This document shows, piece by piece, positions 41,547 to 50,375 of a stretch of DNA of 64,000 nt (position 1 is its first letter; every line of letters starts with the position of its first letter). Origin of the DNA: Candidatus Bipolaricaulota bacterium (GTDB taxonomy: Bacteria > Bipolaricaulota > Bipolaricaulia > UBA7950 > UBA9294); the NCBI GenBank assembly GCA_028278555.1, contig JANQEA010000074.1, forward strand, positions 1 to 64,000. Direction: 5' to 3'. Below the pieces are notes generated by a model. It saw only the letters and a list, made by a program, of their open reading frames with translations, did not search any database and was not told where the DNA came from. The position numbers and the translations under genes were made by a program.

Positions 41547-42515
41547 CTACGTATCGAACTGCAGCTCGGGCGACGCGTAGATCGCGTCCAGAGCCTGCTG
41601 TCCGTCAAGAATCGAGACGATCGCCTCTGTGAGCGCCGGATGGGCGTGCATGTCGACGTGGTCCATCCCGATGCAGGCGACGTTCTCCGCTTCGGGGAGA
41701 TACGCCGAGGCCATCAGCACGACGAGATCCGACCCCTGCCAGGCGAGGCCGGCGTCGACGCACTCCCGCAAACAGACCTCCTCGTCGCGACGGAGGCCGC
41801 AGCCGAAGCACGTCTGCCCGGCCATCGAGACGTAGCGGACGTCCGGGTGGAGCGAAATCAACCGATCGCCGAGCACACGGTCCCGGTTGAGGAGCTCGAG
41901 GAATGCCCCGTCCGGGCTCAGCTGTCGTCCAAGCCGGCTGAGCCACTGCCCGAACGAAACGAGATACGCACCGTGGTGCGGCCCGGCGACGCTGATCAGC
42001 GTCCGGACGTCGTCGCGGTACTCGGTTCCGTAGTCGGGGAAGTCCTCCTCGCCGAGGATCTCGTCGAAGTCGGCGGCCTCGATGTAGGCGCGCGCGACGA
42101 GGGCGCCCATACTGTGGGCGACGACATCGATCTGCGCAATGTCGTGCTCGCTGGTGATCCACTCGATCTCGTCGGCGAGACGGTCGGCGTAGAACCGGAT
42201 ACCACGGACTGTCGGCTCGTAGGGGATCGCGTAGTCGCTCAGGAAGACGTCGCGATGCTCGGTGCCGGCAGCCGGGAGATAGTGGAAGCTGTGCCCCGCC
42301 TCGATCTCGATCGTCCGGACCTCGACGATCGGACGCCCGGCGAGCCGCTCGGCGACGTCCGCCCAGAGCTCCGTGGCGCGAAACCCGGGGATCGGCTGAA
42401 ACCCGTAGACGAGGAGGACCGGCGGAGCGGCGAAAGCACTCGCGGAAGCGACGGCGATCAACACACACGCAAGGCAGATGCCGATGAATTCTCTCCGTGA
42501 GTTCCGCCCCCACAT
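41547..42515 (-). CDS. Secreted lipase/PGAP1-like alpha/beta hydrolase
   Basis: The product of about 322 residues has a signal peptide (hydrophobic core about 12-29) and a VVLVYGF-like first strand. The nucleophile elbow is AHSMGALVAR (GxSxG variant with Ala). Later Asp and His (GMDHVDMHAHPALTEAI) complete a triad. Four cysteines in CFGCGLRRDEEVCLREC may form disulfides. ATG at 42515 is preferred to 42521 because GGGAGGG is then about seven bases away. It is probably an exported esterase or lipase. Confidence 0.8.
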   Translation of the reverse strand: MWGRNSRREFIGICLACVLIAVASASAFAAPPVLLVYGFQPIPGFRATELWADVAERLAGRPIVEVRTIEIEAGHSFHYLPAAGTEHRDVFLSDYAIPYEPTVRGIRFYADRLADEIEWITSEHDIAQIDVVAHSMGALVARAYIEAADFDEILGEEDFPDYGTEYRDDVRTLISVAGPHHGAYLVSFGQWLSRLGRQLSPDGAFLELLNRDRVLGDRLISLHPDVRYVSMAGQTCFGCGLRRDEEVCLRECVDAGLAWQGSDLVVLMASAYLPEAENVACIGMDHVDMHAHPALTEAIVSILDGQQALDAIYASPELQFDT

Positions 42516-42569
42516 GACCATCCCTCCCTTGCGGCATTCTACCGCGGCTTGCGGATATCATCCGACGGG

Positions 42570-43277
42570 ATGGAGCTACATCGAAGGATCCTCGACGCAC
42601 TGGAGACCATGGCGAGACGGCGTGCACCGGACCCGCCACCGACCGATTGCTACTGGGATCTGGGCATCGCCACGCCGGACGTCAGGCGGCTCGCCGCACG
42701 GTTCGCGAAGGACTACGCTGCCCTATCGCAGGCGAAGCAGCTCGGGCTGACGGCGCACCTCCTCGACCATGGAAGCGACGAGGCGGCCCATCTCGGGATC
42801 TTCCTCTTGGGGAAGACGATCGATCGGTTCGATCGGAGTGTCCTCCGAGCACTCGGCCAAATGGTCGAATCGTTCAGGGGATGGTCGGTGACCGACGCCT
42901 TCTGCATCGAGGTCCTCCAGTCGATTCTCCGTCGAGATCCCGACGCGACGATCCGCACTCTCGAGGAGTGGTCGACATCGTCGTCCCGCTGGAAGCGGAG
43001 GGCGAGCGTGGTCGTCTACGCGCGGAAGATCGGTGCGTCGGGCGAGTTCACGGAGCAGGGTCTCGCAGCCTGCGAGCGGCTGATCTGGGATACGGACGAC
43101 CTCGTCCGAAAGGGCGTCGGCTGGGCGCTGAAGGACTTGATGAAGGGAGAGAAGGCGCCCGTCCTCCGTTTCGTCGAGGAGCTGAGGCGCCGTGGCGTCT
43201 CCTCGACGATCACCCTCTACGCGATCCGCGATTTCGTCGGGGAGGAGCGCCGCCGCATCCTATCGATCAGGCCGTAG
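42570..43277 (+). CDS. AlkD-like DNA alkylation repair protein
   Basis: The 235-residue protein is built of HEAT-like helices typical of the DNA alkylation repair family (PF08713). The repeated RW/WA segments (SSRWKRRASVVVYARK, VRKGVGWALKDL) line the DNA groove in AlkD. It would excise alkylated purines in the cytoplasm. A TATCAT box ends eight bases before the ATG and no ribosome-binding site is seen, so the transcript is probably leaderless. It overlaps the convergent ferredoxin gene by 11 bases. Confidence 0.85.
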   Translation: MELHRRILDALETMARRRAPDPPPTDCYWDLGIATPDVRRLAARFAKDYAALSQAKQLGLTAHLLDHGSDEAAHLGIFLLGKTIDRFDRSVLRALGQMVESFRGWSVTDAFCIEVLQSILRRDPDATIRTLEEWSTSSSRWKRRASVVVYARKIGASGEFTEQGLAACERLIWDTDDLVRKGVGWALKDLMKGEKAPVLRFVEELRRRGVSSTITLYAIRDFVGEERRRILSIRP

Positions 43278-43923
43278 CCGCTCTGGCCATGAAGGAGATC
43301 GCACCCGTCGGACAGGTGCTGACGCAGACGCCGCAGCCGAAGCATTTCGCCGCGTTCAAGGACGGCTTGTCCCCATTCTCCGCCGCGGTCCACGCGTCGA
43401 ACGGGCAGCGCTCGACGCACGTCCCGCAGGCGACGCAGCGATCGATGTCCTGCTCTGCGACGTGCGACGATTCGACGATCGCGTCATGGTAGTCGTACCG
43501 CTTCAGCGTGTTGAGGAACCAACAACAACAAGAACAGCAGGAGCAGAAGACGGTCGATTCCTGGCCCGGTTTCCGGTACGCAAGGTGGACGAGGCCGGCC
43601 TCGTGCGACGTCCGGAGGGCGGCAAGGGCCTCATCGGCGGTGACGTGGCGAAATCCCTCCCACGTTTCGATTGCGTGGTCGCTGTCTTCGTCCAGGGTCA
43701 GGCAGACGTCGAGCGGGCGATCGCAGTTGCCCTTCTCTTTTCTACAGCCGCACGGCCCGAGGGCGATCGACTCGGCCTCCTTGAGGATTCGTTCTGCCTC
43801 GGCGAGATTCAGAACGGCCTGCTTCATGTCGACGTCGACGCGGACCGGGATCGTTGTCGCGATGTAGTGCTCGACCGCCTCGGCCACGTCCGCGGGTCGT
43901 TTGCTCTCTGCTTCGTTGCTCAC
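43267..43923 (-). CDS. Dicluster 4Fe-4S protein with CxCCxCCC motif
   Basis: Starting at GTG (43923) with GAGGAGG four bases upstream, the 218-residue protein has GPCGCRKEKGNCDRPLDVCL near 56-75. A dense cysteine run FCSCCSCCCW follows at 126-135. Two C-terminal 4Fe-4S motifs are near 163-173 (CVACGTCVERC) and 194-204 (CFGCGVCVSTC). It should carry two cubane clusters plus an extra metal site formed by the other cysteines. No signal peptide is present, so it is cytoplasmic. Partner and reaction are unknown. The type is met in anaerobes. Confidence 0.8.
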   Translation of the reverse strand: MSNEAESKRPADVAEAVEHYIATTIPVRVDVDMKQAVLNLAEAERILKEAESIALGPCGCRKEKGNCDRPLDVCLTLDEDSDHAIETWEGFRHVTADEALAALRTSHEAGLVHLAYRKPGQESTVFCSCCSCCCWFLNTLKRYDYHDAIVESSHVAEQDIDRCVACGTCVERCPFDAWTAAENGDKPSLNAAKCFGCGVCVSTCPTGAISFMARAATA

Positions 43924-44041
43924 TCGGCCTCCTCGCAGCTGGTGCGTTCGATGGAGTGTAGCGAAACGGCGAGCGGCTTCGCCAGCCGTCACGGCGGGCG
44001 GATGGGGTATCATCCCCGACCGAGCATCGAAGGAGGGTCGG

Positions 44042-44557
44042 ATGAAGCGCGACATCGGGTGGGATGAGGGATCAGCACGGCTCCACGAAGCACTGACGGG
44101 TTACGGAGCATTCATCGTCGCGGTCGACGCGGACGGGAAGGCGAATCCGATGACGATCGGTTGGGGACAGGTCGGGATCGTCTGGAGCCGACCGGTCTTC
44201 ACGGCCCTCGTCCGCGTCAGTCGGTACACGTACGGATGCCTCCAGGCATCGGAGACGTTCACGATCAACGTGCCGCGACCCGGCGAGCTGAAGGAGGCGC
44301 TGGCCTTCTGCGGAACGAAGTCGGGGCGCGATTGCGACAAGGCGGCCGAGGCCGGACTGACGATGGTCGATGCGAAGGCGGTCGAGGCGCCGATCATCGA
44401 CGAGTGCGCGCTCCACTACGAGTGCCGGATCCTTGCACGGACGCAGCAGGAGTCGAGTGATTTCGCCTCCGGGGAGGTTCTCGACCGCTTCTATCCGAAC
44501 GGAGACCATCATCTGATCGTCTTCGGCGAGATCGTCGCCGTTTACGCCGACGATTGA
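44042..44557 (+). CDS. Flavin reductase-like FMN-binding protein
   Basis: The 171-residue protein has the flavin reductase split-barrel pattern: MTIGWGQVGIVWSRPVFTAL near 34-53, FTINVP near 73-78, and a late HHLIVFGEIV. It binds FMN and may pass electrons to a partner or to iron or oxygen. GGAGGGTCGG before the ATG supports the start. A paralogue lies at 63477. The cysteine synthesis operon converges on it. Confidence 0.85.
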   Translation: MKRDIGWDEGSARLHEALTGYGAFIVAVDADGKANPMTIGWGQVGIVWSRPVFTALVRVSRYTYGCLQASETFTINVPRPGELKEALAFCGTKSGRDCDKAAEAGLTMVDAKAVEAPIIDECALHYECRILARTQQESSDFASGEVLDRFYPNGDHHLIVFGEIVAVYADD

Positions 44558-44573
44558 GCTTCGTTGCCTTCGG

Positions 44574-45125
44574 TCACGAAGCGATGCGTGCGGTCTCTCC
44601 CTCGCGCTCGTCGTCGTGGAGGACGGAGATGACGACCTCTTCGCGGACGCTCGCCCGCGGCGGGACCGATTGGCGGAGCGTCACGCAAGCGCCGATCCGC
44701 GCGTCGTTGCCGACCGTGATCGGTCCGAGGAGGGTCGCGTTCGCGCCGAGGAGAACCCGGTCGCCGATCGTGGGATGCCGTTTCCCCCCGTTCCGCTTCA
44801 GGCCGCCGAGGGTAACGCCCTGGTAGATCAGGACGTCGTCGCCGATGACGGCCGTCTCCCCGATGACGACCCCCATCCCATGGTCGATGACAACCCTCCG
44901 TCCGAGGCACGCCGCCGGGTGGATCTCGATCCCCGTCCGCCGCCGGACGGCGTGCGAGAGCCAGCGCGCGAGGAGCTTTGCGCCGCGGAGCCAGAGCCAA
45001 TGGCTGATCCGGTGCAGCCAGATCGCCCAGACGCCGGGCGACGCGAGGAGGACCTCGATCGTGTTCCGCGCCGCCGGGTCCTTCGCCTTGACCGCGCGGA
45101 TGTCTTCGCGGATTCGACTACGCAT
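44574..45125 (-). CDS. cysE: Serine O-acetyltransferase
   Basis: The 183-residue protein has a short helical N-terminus ([13 protein letters not shown]). The left-handed beta-helix hexapeptide repeats follow, with the catalytic region [17 protein letters not shown]. It is the short CysE type. It makes O-acetylserine from serine and acetyl-CoA, the substrate of the CysK encoded just upstream with an 8-base overlap. The C-terminal tail that would regulate CysK is short and acidic here. Confidence 0.93.
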   Translation of the reverse strand: MRSRIREDIRAVKAKDPAARNTIEVLLASPGVWAIWLHRISHWLWLRGAKLLARWLSHAVRRRTGIEIHPAACLGRRVVIDHGMGVVIGETAVIGDDVLIYQGVTLGGLKRNGGKRHPTIGDRVLLGANATLLGPITVGNDARIGACVTLRQSVPPRASVREEVVISVLHDDEREGETARIAS

Positions 45126-46050
45126 GGTCGGCCTCCCAGAGCTCGTTCGAGAGGTACTTCTCCCCTCCGTCGGGGAAGATGACGACGATCACGGCGTCTT
45201 CCGCATCCGGCGAACGCGCGACCTCGGCGGCCGCGGCGAGCGCCGCGCCGGATGAGATTCCGGCGAGGATCCCCTCGGCCTGCGCGAGATGACGGGTCCA
45301 CGTCGCTGCGTCTTCATCGGAGACACGAATAACCCCGTCGAGTCGATCGAGCTCGAGGATCGACGGGCGAAAGCCGGCGCCGATCCCTTGAATCGCATGC
45401 TTCCCCGCTTGGCCTTCGGTCAAGAACGGGGATGAGGACGGCTCGACGCCAATCACCCGGACACTCGGCTTCTCTCGCTTCAGCCGCCGTGCGATCCCGG
45501 TCGCGGTGCCACCGGTCCCGATCCCGGCGACGACGATGTCGACCGTGCCGTCGGTGTCGTCCCAGATCTCACGTGCGGTCGTCTCTTCGTGGATCCTCGG
45601 GTTCGCCGGGTTGTCGAACTGCCCCGGGACGAAGGCATTCGGGGTCTCCGCGGCGATCCGTTCGGCCTCGGCGATTGCGCCGCGCATTCCCTCGGCTCCC
45701 GGTGTCAGGACGAGCTCGGCGCCGAACGCGCGGAGCGCCCGCTGTCGCTCGATGCTCATCGTCTCCGGCATCGTCAAGATCACCCGATAGCTCTTGATCG
45801 CCCCGACCATCGCGAGAGCGATTCCCGTGTTGCCGGACGTCGGCTCGACGATGACACCGCCCGGAGCGATGAAGCCTCGCGCCTCGGCCTCTTCGATCAT
45901 TGCCAGCGCCGCTCGCTCCTTGACGCTTCCGACGGGATTGAATCGCTCGAGCTTCGCGAAGATTCCCTGCGCTCGACCCTGCTCGGTCGCCCGGAGTCGG
46001 ACGAGCGGCGTCCGGCCGACCAAATCGAGAACGGAATTGGCCACGTTCAT
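45118..46050 (-). CDS. cysK: Cysteine synthase (O-acetylserine sulfhydrylase)
   Basis: The 310-residue PLP enzyme has the Lys in [13 protein letters not shown] near 37-49, the substrate loop [11 protein letters not shown] and the glycine-rich [10 protein letters not shown]. It forms cysteine from O-acetylserine and sulfide. AAGGAGG four bases upstream fixes the start at 46050; the frame to 46098 is not used. It is the first large gene behind the Cys-codon leader and attenuator-like region, and should respond to cysteine. Confidence 0.95.
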   Translation of the reverse strand: MNVANSVLDLVGRTPLVRLRATEQGRAQGIFAKLERFNPVGSVKERAALAMIEEAEARGFIAPGGVIVEPTSGNTGIALAMVGAIKSYRVILTMPETMSIERQRALRAFGAELVLTPGAEGMRGAIAEAERIAAETPNAFVPGQFDNPANPRIHEETTAREIWDDTDGTVDIVVAGIGTGGTATGIARRLKREKPSVRVIGVEPSSSPFLTEGQAGKHAIQGIGAGFRPSILELDRLDGVIRVSDEDAATWTRHLAQAEGILAGISSGAALAAAAEVARSPDAEDAVIVVIFPDGGEKYLSNELWEADHA

Positions 46051-46158
46051 GGTGCCTCCTTCGATGTAGATGGGAATGGGCGCCTGGCTCGGCCGCATGC
46101 TGCGCCCGAGATGGCAGAGTTCAGATCTGGAATGGGAAGAGTGCGGGCAGGGCTTCGG
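46051..46158 (-). promoter_or_regulatory. Attenuator-like leader between Cys peptide and cysK
   Basis: Two mutually exclusive hairpins are visible on the minus strand. One is CTCGG.CGCA-gca-TGCG.CCGAG (46088-46110). The other pairs GGGCGC (46102-46107) with GCGCCC (46078-46083). The arms overlap, which is the layout of a switch that depends on ribosome position on the leader peptide. Confidence 0.55.
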
Positions 46159-46227
46159 CTAGCCGGCCGCGCGGAGGGTGAGCGGACAACAAACGCGATC
46201 ACCCGTGGTTCGATGTTGGTTCTGCAT
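46159..46227 (-). CDS. Cys-Cys leader peptide of cysteine operon (22 residues)
   Basis: A short frame reads MQNQHRTTGDRVCCPLTLRA plus AG and stop. It has a nearly perfect Shine-Dalgarno AGGAGGTGA four bases before the ATG. The two Cys codons (46186-46191) are consecutive. The segment right after them (46173-46184) can pair, with one bulge, with the Shine-Dalgarno region of the peptide itself (46230-46240). This is what one expects of a translated cysteine sensor: low Cys-tRNA stalls the ribosome on the pair and changes leader folding before cysK. Leader ORFs rich in Cys codons are known as cysteine attenuators in mycobacteria. Confidence 0.75.
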   Translation of the reverse strand: MQNQHRTTGDRVCCPLTLRAAG

Positions 46228-46260
46228 GTCGCTCACCTCCTGTTGAGCTTGAAGTCCGCC

Positions 46261-46289
46261 AGCCTACAGCGGAAACGACGCCTCGTCAA
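46261..46289 (-). promoter_or_regulatory. Predicted promoter of cysteine operon
   Basis: On the minus strand TTGACG (46284-46289) and TAGGCT (46261-46266) are 17 bases apart. The start site near 46254 leaves about 27 bases before the leader peptide ATG. Confidence 0.65.
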
Positions 46290-46306
46290 GGGTTCCGAGT
46301 GTCCGG

Positions 46307-47347
46307 CTACAGCGAACTGTAGTGCCGCGGGTCGAGTGCGTCGCGAAGCCCGTCGCCGAGGAAGTTGGCGCAGAGAACGGTCAGGAAGATGAACAGCCCG
46401 GGGAAGAGGGCGATGTAGACGCCGTTCGGGTAGTAGAGAAACCCCTGCGCTCGCGAGAGCATGTTCCCCCAGGAGACGGCCGGCGGCTGGATGCCGAGCC
46501 CGAGGAACGAAAGGCCGGACTCGATCAGGATCGCTTCACCGAGCATCAACGTCGCCTGGACGATGACGATCGAGGCGACGTTCGGAAGGAGATGACGGAA
46601 GACGATCCGGAGGCGGCTCGCGCCGATCCCCTTCGCCGCCTCGACGAACTCGCGCTCGCGGAGGCTGAGGATCTGTCCGCGGACCAGCCGGGCGGTGCTC
46701 ATCCAGGAGAGGACGATGATCACCCCGATGATGATCACGATGCTCTTCGCGTCGCCGAGTGCCTCGCTCAGGATCGCCGCGAGCCGGACCTCTGGATTGG
46801 CAAGGAGCCCGACGAGGATCAGCAGAAGCGGCAGCTGCGGGATGGAGAGCATGATCTCGATGCAGCGCCCGATGACGGCGTCGACGAATCCGCCTAAGAA
46901 CCCGGCCATCGCGCCGATGAACGTGCCGAGGAGCGTTGACACCGTCGCTGCGATGAACCCGACGACCAGCGAGACGCGCCCTCCCTGAAGGACCCTCGCG
47001 AGGATGTCACGTCCCAGATCGTCGGTGCCGAACGGGTGCATCCCGCACTTGAACCAGAGGACCGCCGGGCGCTCGCATGTCCCGACGAGTCGCGGATCGG
47101 TCGGAACCGAGAAGCTCGGCGGCGCAAACATGTTCCGCCGGTTCTGACGCGAGAAGTTGTATGGGGTCAGCCAGGGCGCAAGGATCGCGCCGAGGACGAA
47201 GATCAGGAGGACCGATCCCCCGAGCATCGCCAGCCGGTGGCGGCGGAAGCGCCGCCAGACACCGCGCCAGTAGGACTCGCCGGCGGTGATGGGACTCTGA
47301 CCCTTCGACGCCCCTTTCTCGGTGGTCCTGCGCTTCGCCCTACTCAT
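46307..47347 (-). CDS. Peptide/nickel ABC transporter permease (DppC/OppC type)
   Basis: The 346-residue membrane protein has a basic N-terminal extension, a first helix at about 41-62 and the OppC_N segment. The core permease domain carries a coupling motif (EFVEAAKGIGASRLRIVFRH). It pairs with the DppB-type permease encoded upstream with an 8-base overlap. Together with the substrate-binding protein it forms an importer of peptides or similar solutes. No ATPase gene is nearby. Confidence 0.9.
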   Translation of the reverse strand: MSRAKRRTTEKGASKGQSPITAGESYWRGVWRRFRRHRLAMLGGSVLLIFVLGAILAPWLTPYNFSRQNRRNMFAPPSFSVPTDPRLVGTCERPAVLWFKCGMHPFGTDDLGRDILARVLQGGRVSLVVGFIAATVSTLLGTFIGAMAGFLGGFVDAVIGRCIEIMLSIPQLPLLLILVGLLANPEVRLAAILSEALGDAKSIVIIIGVIIVLSWMSTARLVRGQILSLREREFVEAAKGIGASRLRIVFRHLLPNVASIVIVQATLMLGEAILIESGLSFLGLGIQPPAVSWGNMLSRAQGFLYYPNGVYIALFPGLFIFLTVLCANFLGDGLRDALDPRHYSSL

Positions 47348-48311
47348 AGCGGACCCGTGGATCGGCGAGTGCGTAGGCGAGGTCGGCCAACAGGTTGAAC
47401 GTCAGGACCAAGAGCGAGATGAACATCAGCGAGACCATCGCGACGTTGAAGTCGTTCACCAGGATCGCGTCGAAGATTGCCCGACCCATCCCCGGCCAGT
47501 TGAAAACGGTCTCGGTCAGGATCGCTCCGGAGAAGAGGAGCGGGACGTTCAACCCGATCAGCGTGATCAGCGGGAGGATCGAGTTGCGGAGTGCGTGCCG
47601 GTAGAGGATCACCGGCTCGCTCAGTCCCTTGGCTCGGGCGGTGACGATGTAGTCGAGCTTGATCACCTCGAGCATCGAGCTGCGCATGAACCGCGTCCAT
47701 TGCGCCAGCTGGAGCGAGGAGAGCGCGATCACCGGGAGGATCAAGTGTCGGAGACGGTCGACGAAGACCGGCCACGTCCCGACGACGCCCGGGCTCGCCA
47801 GGCCGCCAGCCGGGAGGAATCCGCGGAAGCGGACGGCGAAGACGTAGATCAGCATGATCCCGAACCAGAAAATCGGAATCGACACGCCGATGAAGTTGAC
47901 GACGGTCACCGAGTAGTCGAAGACGGTGTGTTGACGTATCGCCGAGATCGCTCCGGCCGGGACGGAGATGACGAACGCGAGAAGGAGCGAGAGCCCCGAG
48001 AGAAGGACCGTGTTCGGGAATCGATACCGGAAGATGTACGAGGCCGCCGGTCGGCCGAACTGTCGCGAGATCCCGAAGTCCCCGTGCAGGACGCGGCCGA
48101 GCCAGCGCCAGTACTGGACGTACCACGGCTTGTCGAGCCCGTAGAACTCGCGGAGTCGATCGTAGTCCTCCTGGGTGAATCCTGGATTGCCGCGGCGCAT
48201 CTCGTCGATCGGGTCGCCTGGCTTCAGCGCGAGGAGTCCGAACAGGATCAGCGAGATGACGAGCAGGGTCGGGATCACCTGCAACAGGCGGCGGATCAGG
48301 TAGACGATCAT
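47340..48311 (-). CDS. Peptide/nickel ABC transporter permease (DppB/OppB type)
   Basis: The 323-residue protein begins with the typical MIVYLIRRLLQVIPTLLVIS helix. Family landmarks include FGISRQFGRPA, TARAKGLSE, the coupling region near HALRNSILPLITLIG, and the end GRAIFDAILVNDFNVAMVSL. It forms the channel with the DppC-type subunit. An intercistronic hairpin separates it from the binding-protein gene and may reduce its expression relative to that gene. Confidence 0.92.
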   Translation of the reverse strand: MIVYLIRRLLQVIPTLLVISLILFGLLALKPGDPIDEMRRGNPGFTQEDYDRLREFYGLDKPWYVQYWRWLGRVLHGDFGISRQFGRPAASYIFRYRFPNTVLLSGLSLLLAFVISVPAGAISAIRQHTVFDYSVTVVNFIGVSIPIFWFGIMLIYVFAVRFRGFLPAGGLASPGVVGTWPVFVDRLRHLILPVIALSSLQLAQWTRFMRSSMLEVIKLDYIVTARAKGLSEPVILYRHALRNSILPLITLIGLNVPLLFSGAILTETVFNWPGMGRAIFDAILVNDFNVAMVSLMFISLLVLTFNLLADLAYALADPRVRYE

Positions 48312-48332
48312 CGGAATCCCAGGTTACAGGCC

Positions 48333-48356
48333 GGGGGTGGGAACGAGCCCACCCCC
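48333..48356 (-). terminator. Intercistronic hairpin in ABC operon
   Basis: GGGGGTGGG (48333-48341) and CCCACCCCC (48348-48356) form a perfect nine-base stem with a six-base loop between the binding-protein gene and the first permease gene. It probably acts as a partial terminator or mRNA stabiliser that keeps the binding protein in excess. Confidence 0.7.
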
Positions 48357-48385
48357 AGCATTCAGGTCCGTCTCGTGCTCTGTCT

Positions 48386-50236
48386 TCAGCGGACGGCGAT
48401 GGCGCCGTTCTGCTCCCAGCCCCATTCCCAAGTGTTCCAGAACTGCGTTCGTGCAGCCGCGGTTCCCTTGGTGTAGTTGACGAGGCCGATCGCCTTCGTC
48501 ACGGTCTCAGATCGATCGTAGAGCGGGATCGTCGGCAGCTCTTCGTTGTAGATCACCTGCATCTGCTTGACGATCGCGGATCGCTTCACGAGATCGAACT
48601 CCTGTAGCGCCTGCGCGCGGAGGCGGTCGAACTCCTCGTTGACCCAACCGGTGATGTTCACACCGGCGTACGAATTGGCCGGTGTCGGAACGTTCTCGAG
48701 GGCGGCATCCACCGGATCCTCGAGCAGGTCGTTCGCCCACAGCTCATTCGACAGCGGGTCGGCGGGTGCTTGTCCCACCCCTCCGGCTTCGGCGTACTCG
48801 AACAGGCCTCGGAACGAGCAGTCGATGCCGTGGCTGATGTACTCGCTGGCAAAGACGACGCTTCCAGGCAGGTTCTCGACCTCGAGCTTGATGCCGACAT
48901 CGGCGAAGAACTCCTGCAGGATCTCACCGGTCCGGACGCGGAAGTCGGCCGTGGTAGCGACCCAGTGCATCGCGAACTCGATCTCGCGGCCGTCATCCGT
49001 GACGCGTTCGAGCCATCCGTCGCCGTCGACATCCGACCAGCCGATCTCCGCGAGCAGCGCGGATGCCGCTTCTGGGTTATACGGCCAGGGGTTCAGGGCG
49101 TCGTTGAAACCGATGTCACCGCCGACGAGGAACGAGTTGGACGGCGTCGCACCCGGGAAGACGGTTGCAGCGAGGTCGCCTCGATCGATCGCTTGGATGA
49201 TCGCCTGACGCGTTCGCTTGTCACCGAGCAGAAGATCGGCCGCCGCGCCGCACTCGGGGAAGAGGTTGACGTTCAGCTTCTCGATGAAGCCGGAAGGCGT
49301 CACCTCGACCGTGCCGCGATCGCCGAGCTGGGCGGCGAGGATCGTCGGATCCATCCCGGCCAGTCCGATGTCGTCCGAGGCATCGATCTCGCCGGCCAGA
49401 ATGGCCGAGACGAGCGTCGGCTGCGAGACGATGAATCGGAAGGTGATCTCCTGGATGTAGTTCTCGGCCGGCCCCGGAGGATCGATGAAGAAATCGCCCC
49501 GGCGGCTGAACCGGATGAACTGGTTGATCTGCCACTCCTGGAAACGGAAGGCGCCGCTGCCGACGACGATTCCCGTTCCGGTCGACGGCGGAGAGCCGAG
49601 GAACTGTCCTTCAATGATCTCGGTCGTGTTCTCCGGATTGGCGGCGATTGCGGCCATCACCGCGTCGTAGATCGGCTCCCAAACGTGCTTCGGCGCGATG
49701 TCGTAGAAACGGCAGAGTCCGATCGAACCGCCGACGTTCGCGTAGAAGAGGTTCGGGACCTTGTAGAAGATCCAGAACGACTTGCTGTCGACCTTTCGGA
49801 CCTCTTCGACGAGGTTGGAGAACGCGCGCGTCGTCACCAGGATCTCCGGCGTGTTCTGAACCTTGAACGTGAAGATCGCGTCGTCGGAGGTGATCGGGCG
49901 TCCGTCGCTCCAGGTTGCGTCCTCGCGGATCGTCCAGAGAACCTCCTGCCTGACGATCTTCCCGTCGGCGTCACGGAAGAGCTTCAGACGGCCGTTCTCC
50001 TCGGTCGGAACCTCGGTCGCGAGTCCCGGCTGCAGGACGCCGTCCGAGTCGAAGTACGTCAGCCCGACGTTGAAGAGACCCATCGTATTCTCTTTGGTGT
50101 CCGCAGCCCCTTCCCACGGTAGAAGGTTCGACGGCTCTTGTGTACTGCCAATGACGAGCGTGTTCAGTGCCGGGCCGGCCCATGCTGCGACGGACAGGCA
50201 CAGACAGAGCCCAACGACGATGCCCCATTTCCTCAT
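48386..50236 (-). CDS. Peptide ABC transporter substrate-binding protein (SBP family 5)
   Basis: The 616-residue protein has a signal peptide (about 1-20, ending AWA-GPA) and the family 5 pattern. Motifs include TLVIGSTQEPSNLLPW at the N-terminus, a DATWSDGRPITSDDAIFTF block near 125, and AIDRGDLA. AAGGAGGT six bases upstream sets the start at 50236. There is no lipobox. It captures oligopeptides or related solutes outside the cell for the two downstream permeases. Confidence 0.93.
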   Translation of the reverse strand: MRKWGIVVGLCLCLSVAAWAGPALNTLVIGSTQEPSNLLPWEGAADTKENTMGLFNVGLTYFDSDGVLQPGLATEVPTEENGRLKLFRDADGKIVRQEVLWTIREDATWSDGRPITSDDAIFTFKVQNTPEILVTTRAFSNLVEEVRKVDSKSFWIFYKVPNLFYANVGGSIGLCRFYDIAPKHVWEPIYDAVMAAIAANPENTTEIIEGQFLGSPPSTGTGIVVGSGAFRFQEWQINQFIRFSRRGDFFIDPPGPAENYIQEITFRFIVSQPTLVSAILAGEIDASDDIGLAGMDPTILAAQLGDRGTVEVTPSGFIEKLNVNLFPECGAAADLLLGDKRTRQAIIQAIDRGDLAATVFPGATPSNSFLVGGDIGFNDALNPWPYNPEAASALLAEIGWSDVDGDGWLERVTDDGREIEFAMHWVATTADFRVRTGEILQEFFADVGIKLEVENLPGSVVFASEYISHGIDCSFRGLFEYAEAGGVGQAPADPLSNELWANDLLEDPVDAALENVPTPANSYAGVNITGWVNEEFDRLRAQALQEFDLVKRSAIVKQMQVIYNEELPTIPLYDRSETVTKAIGLVNYTKGTAAARTQFWNTWEWGWEQNGAIAVR

Positions 50237-50317
50237 GGTGTGACCTCCTTGGGAGCTTTGTGGCAGCTTGTGGAAAGGCCTGGGTGACTCGTCCCTGCTC
50301 CCATATCGGGACAATCC

Positions 50318-50346
50318 ACCCTAGCGATGCGCGAAAACGGTGTCAA
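50318..50346 (-). promoter_or_regulatory. Predicted promoter of peptide ABC operon
   Basis: On the minus strand a perfect -35 TTGACA (50341-50346) and TAGGGT (50318-50323) are 17 bases apart. The untranslated leader would be about 75 bases. Confidence 0.7.
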
Positions 50347-50375
50347 CTTCCGAATGGTCCAGACAGCTCGCCGGT

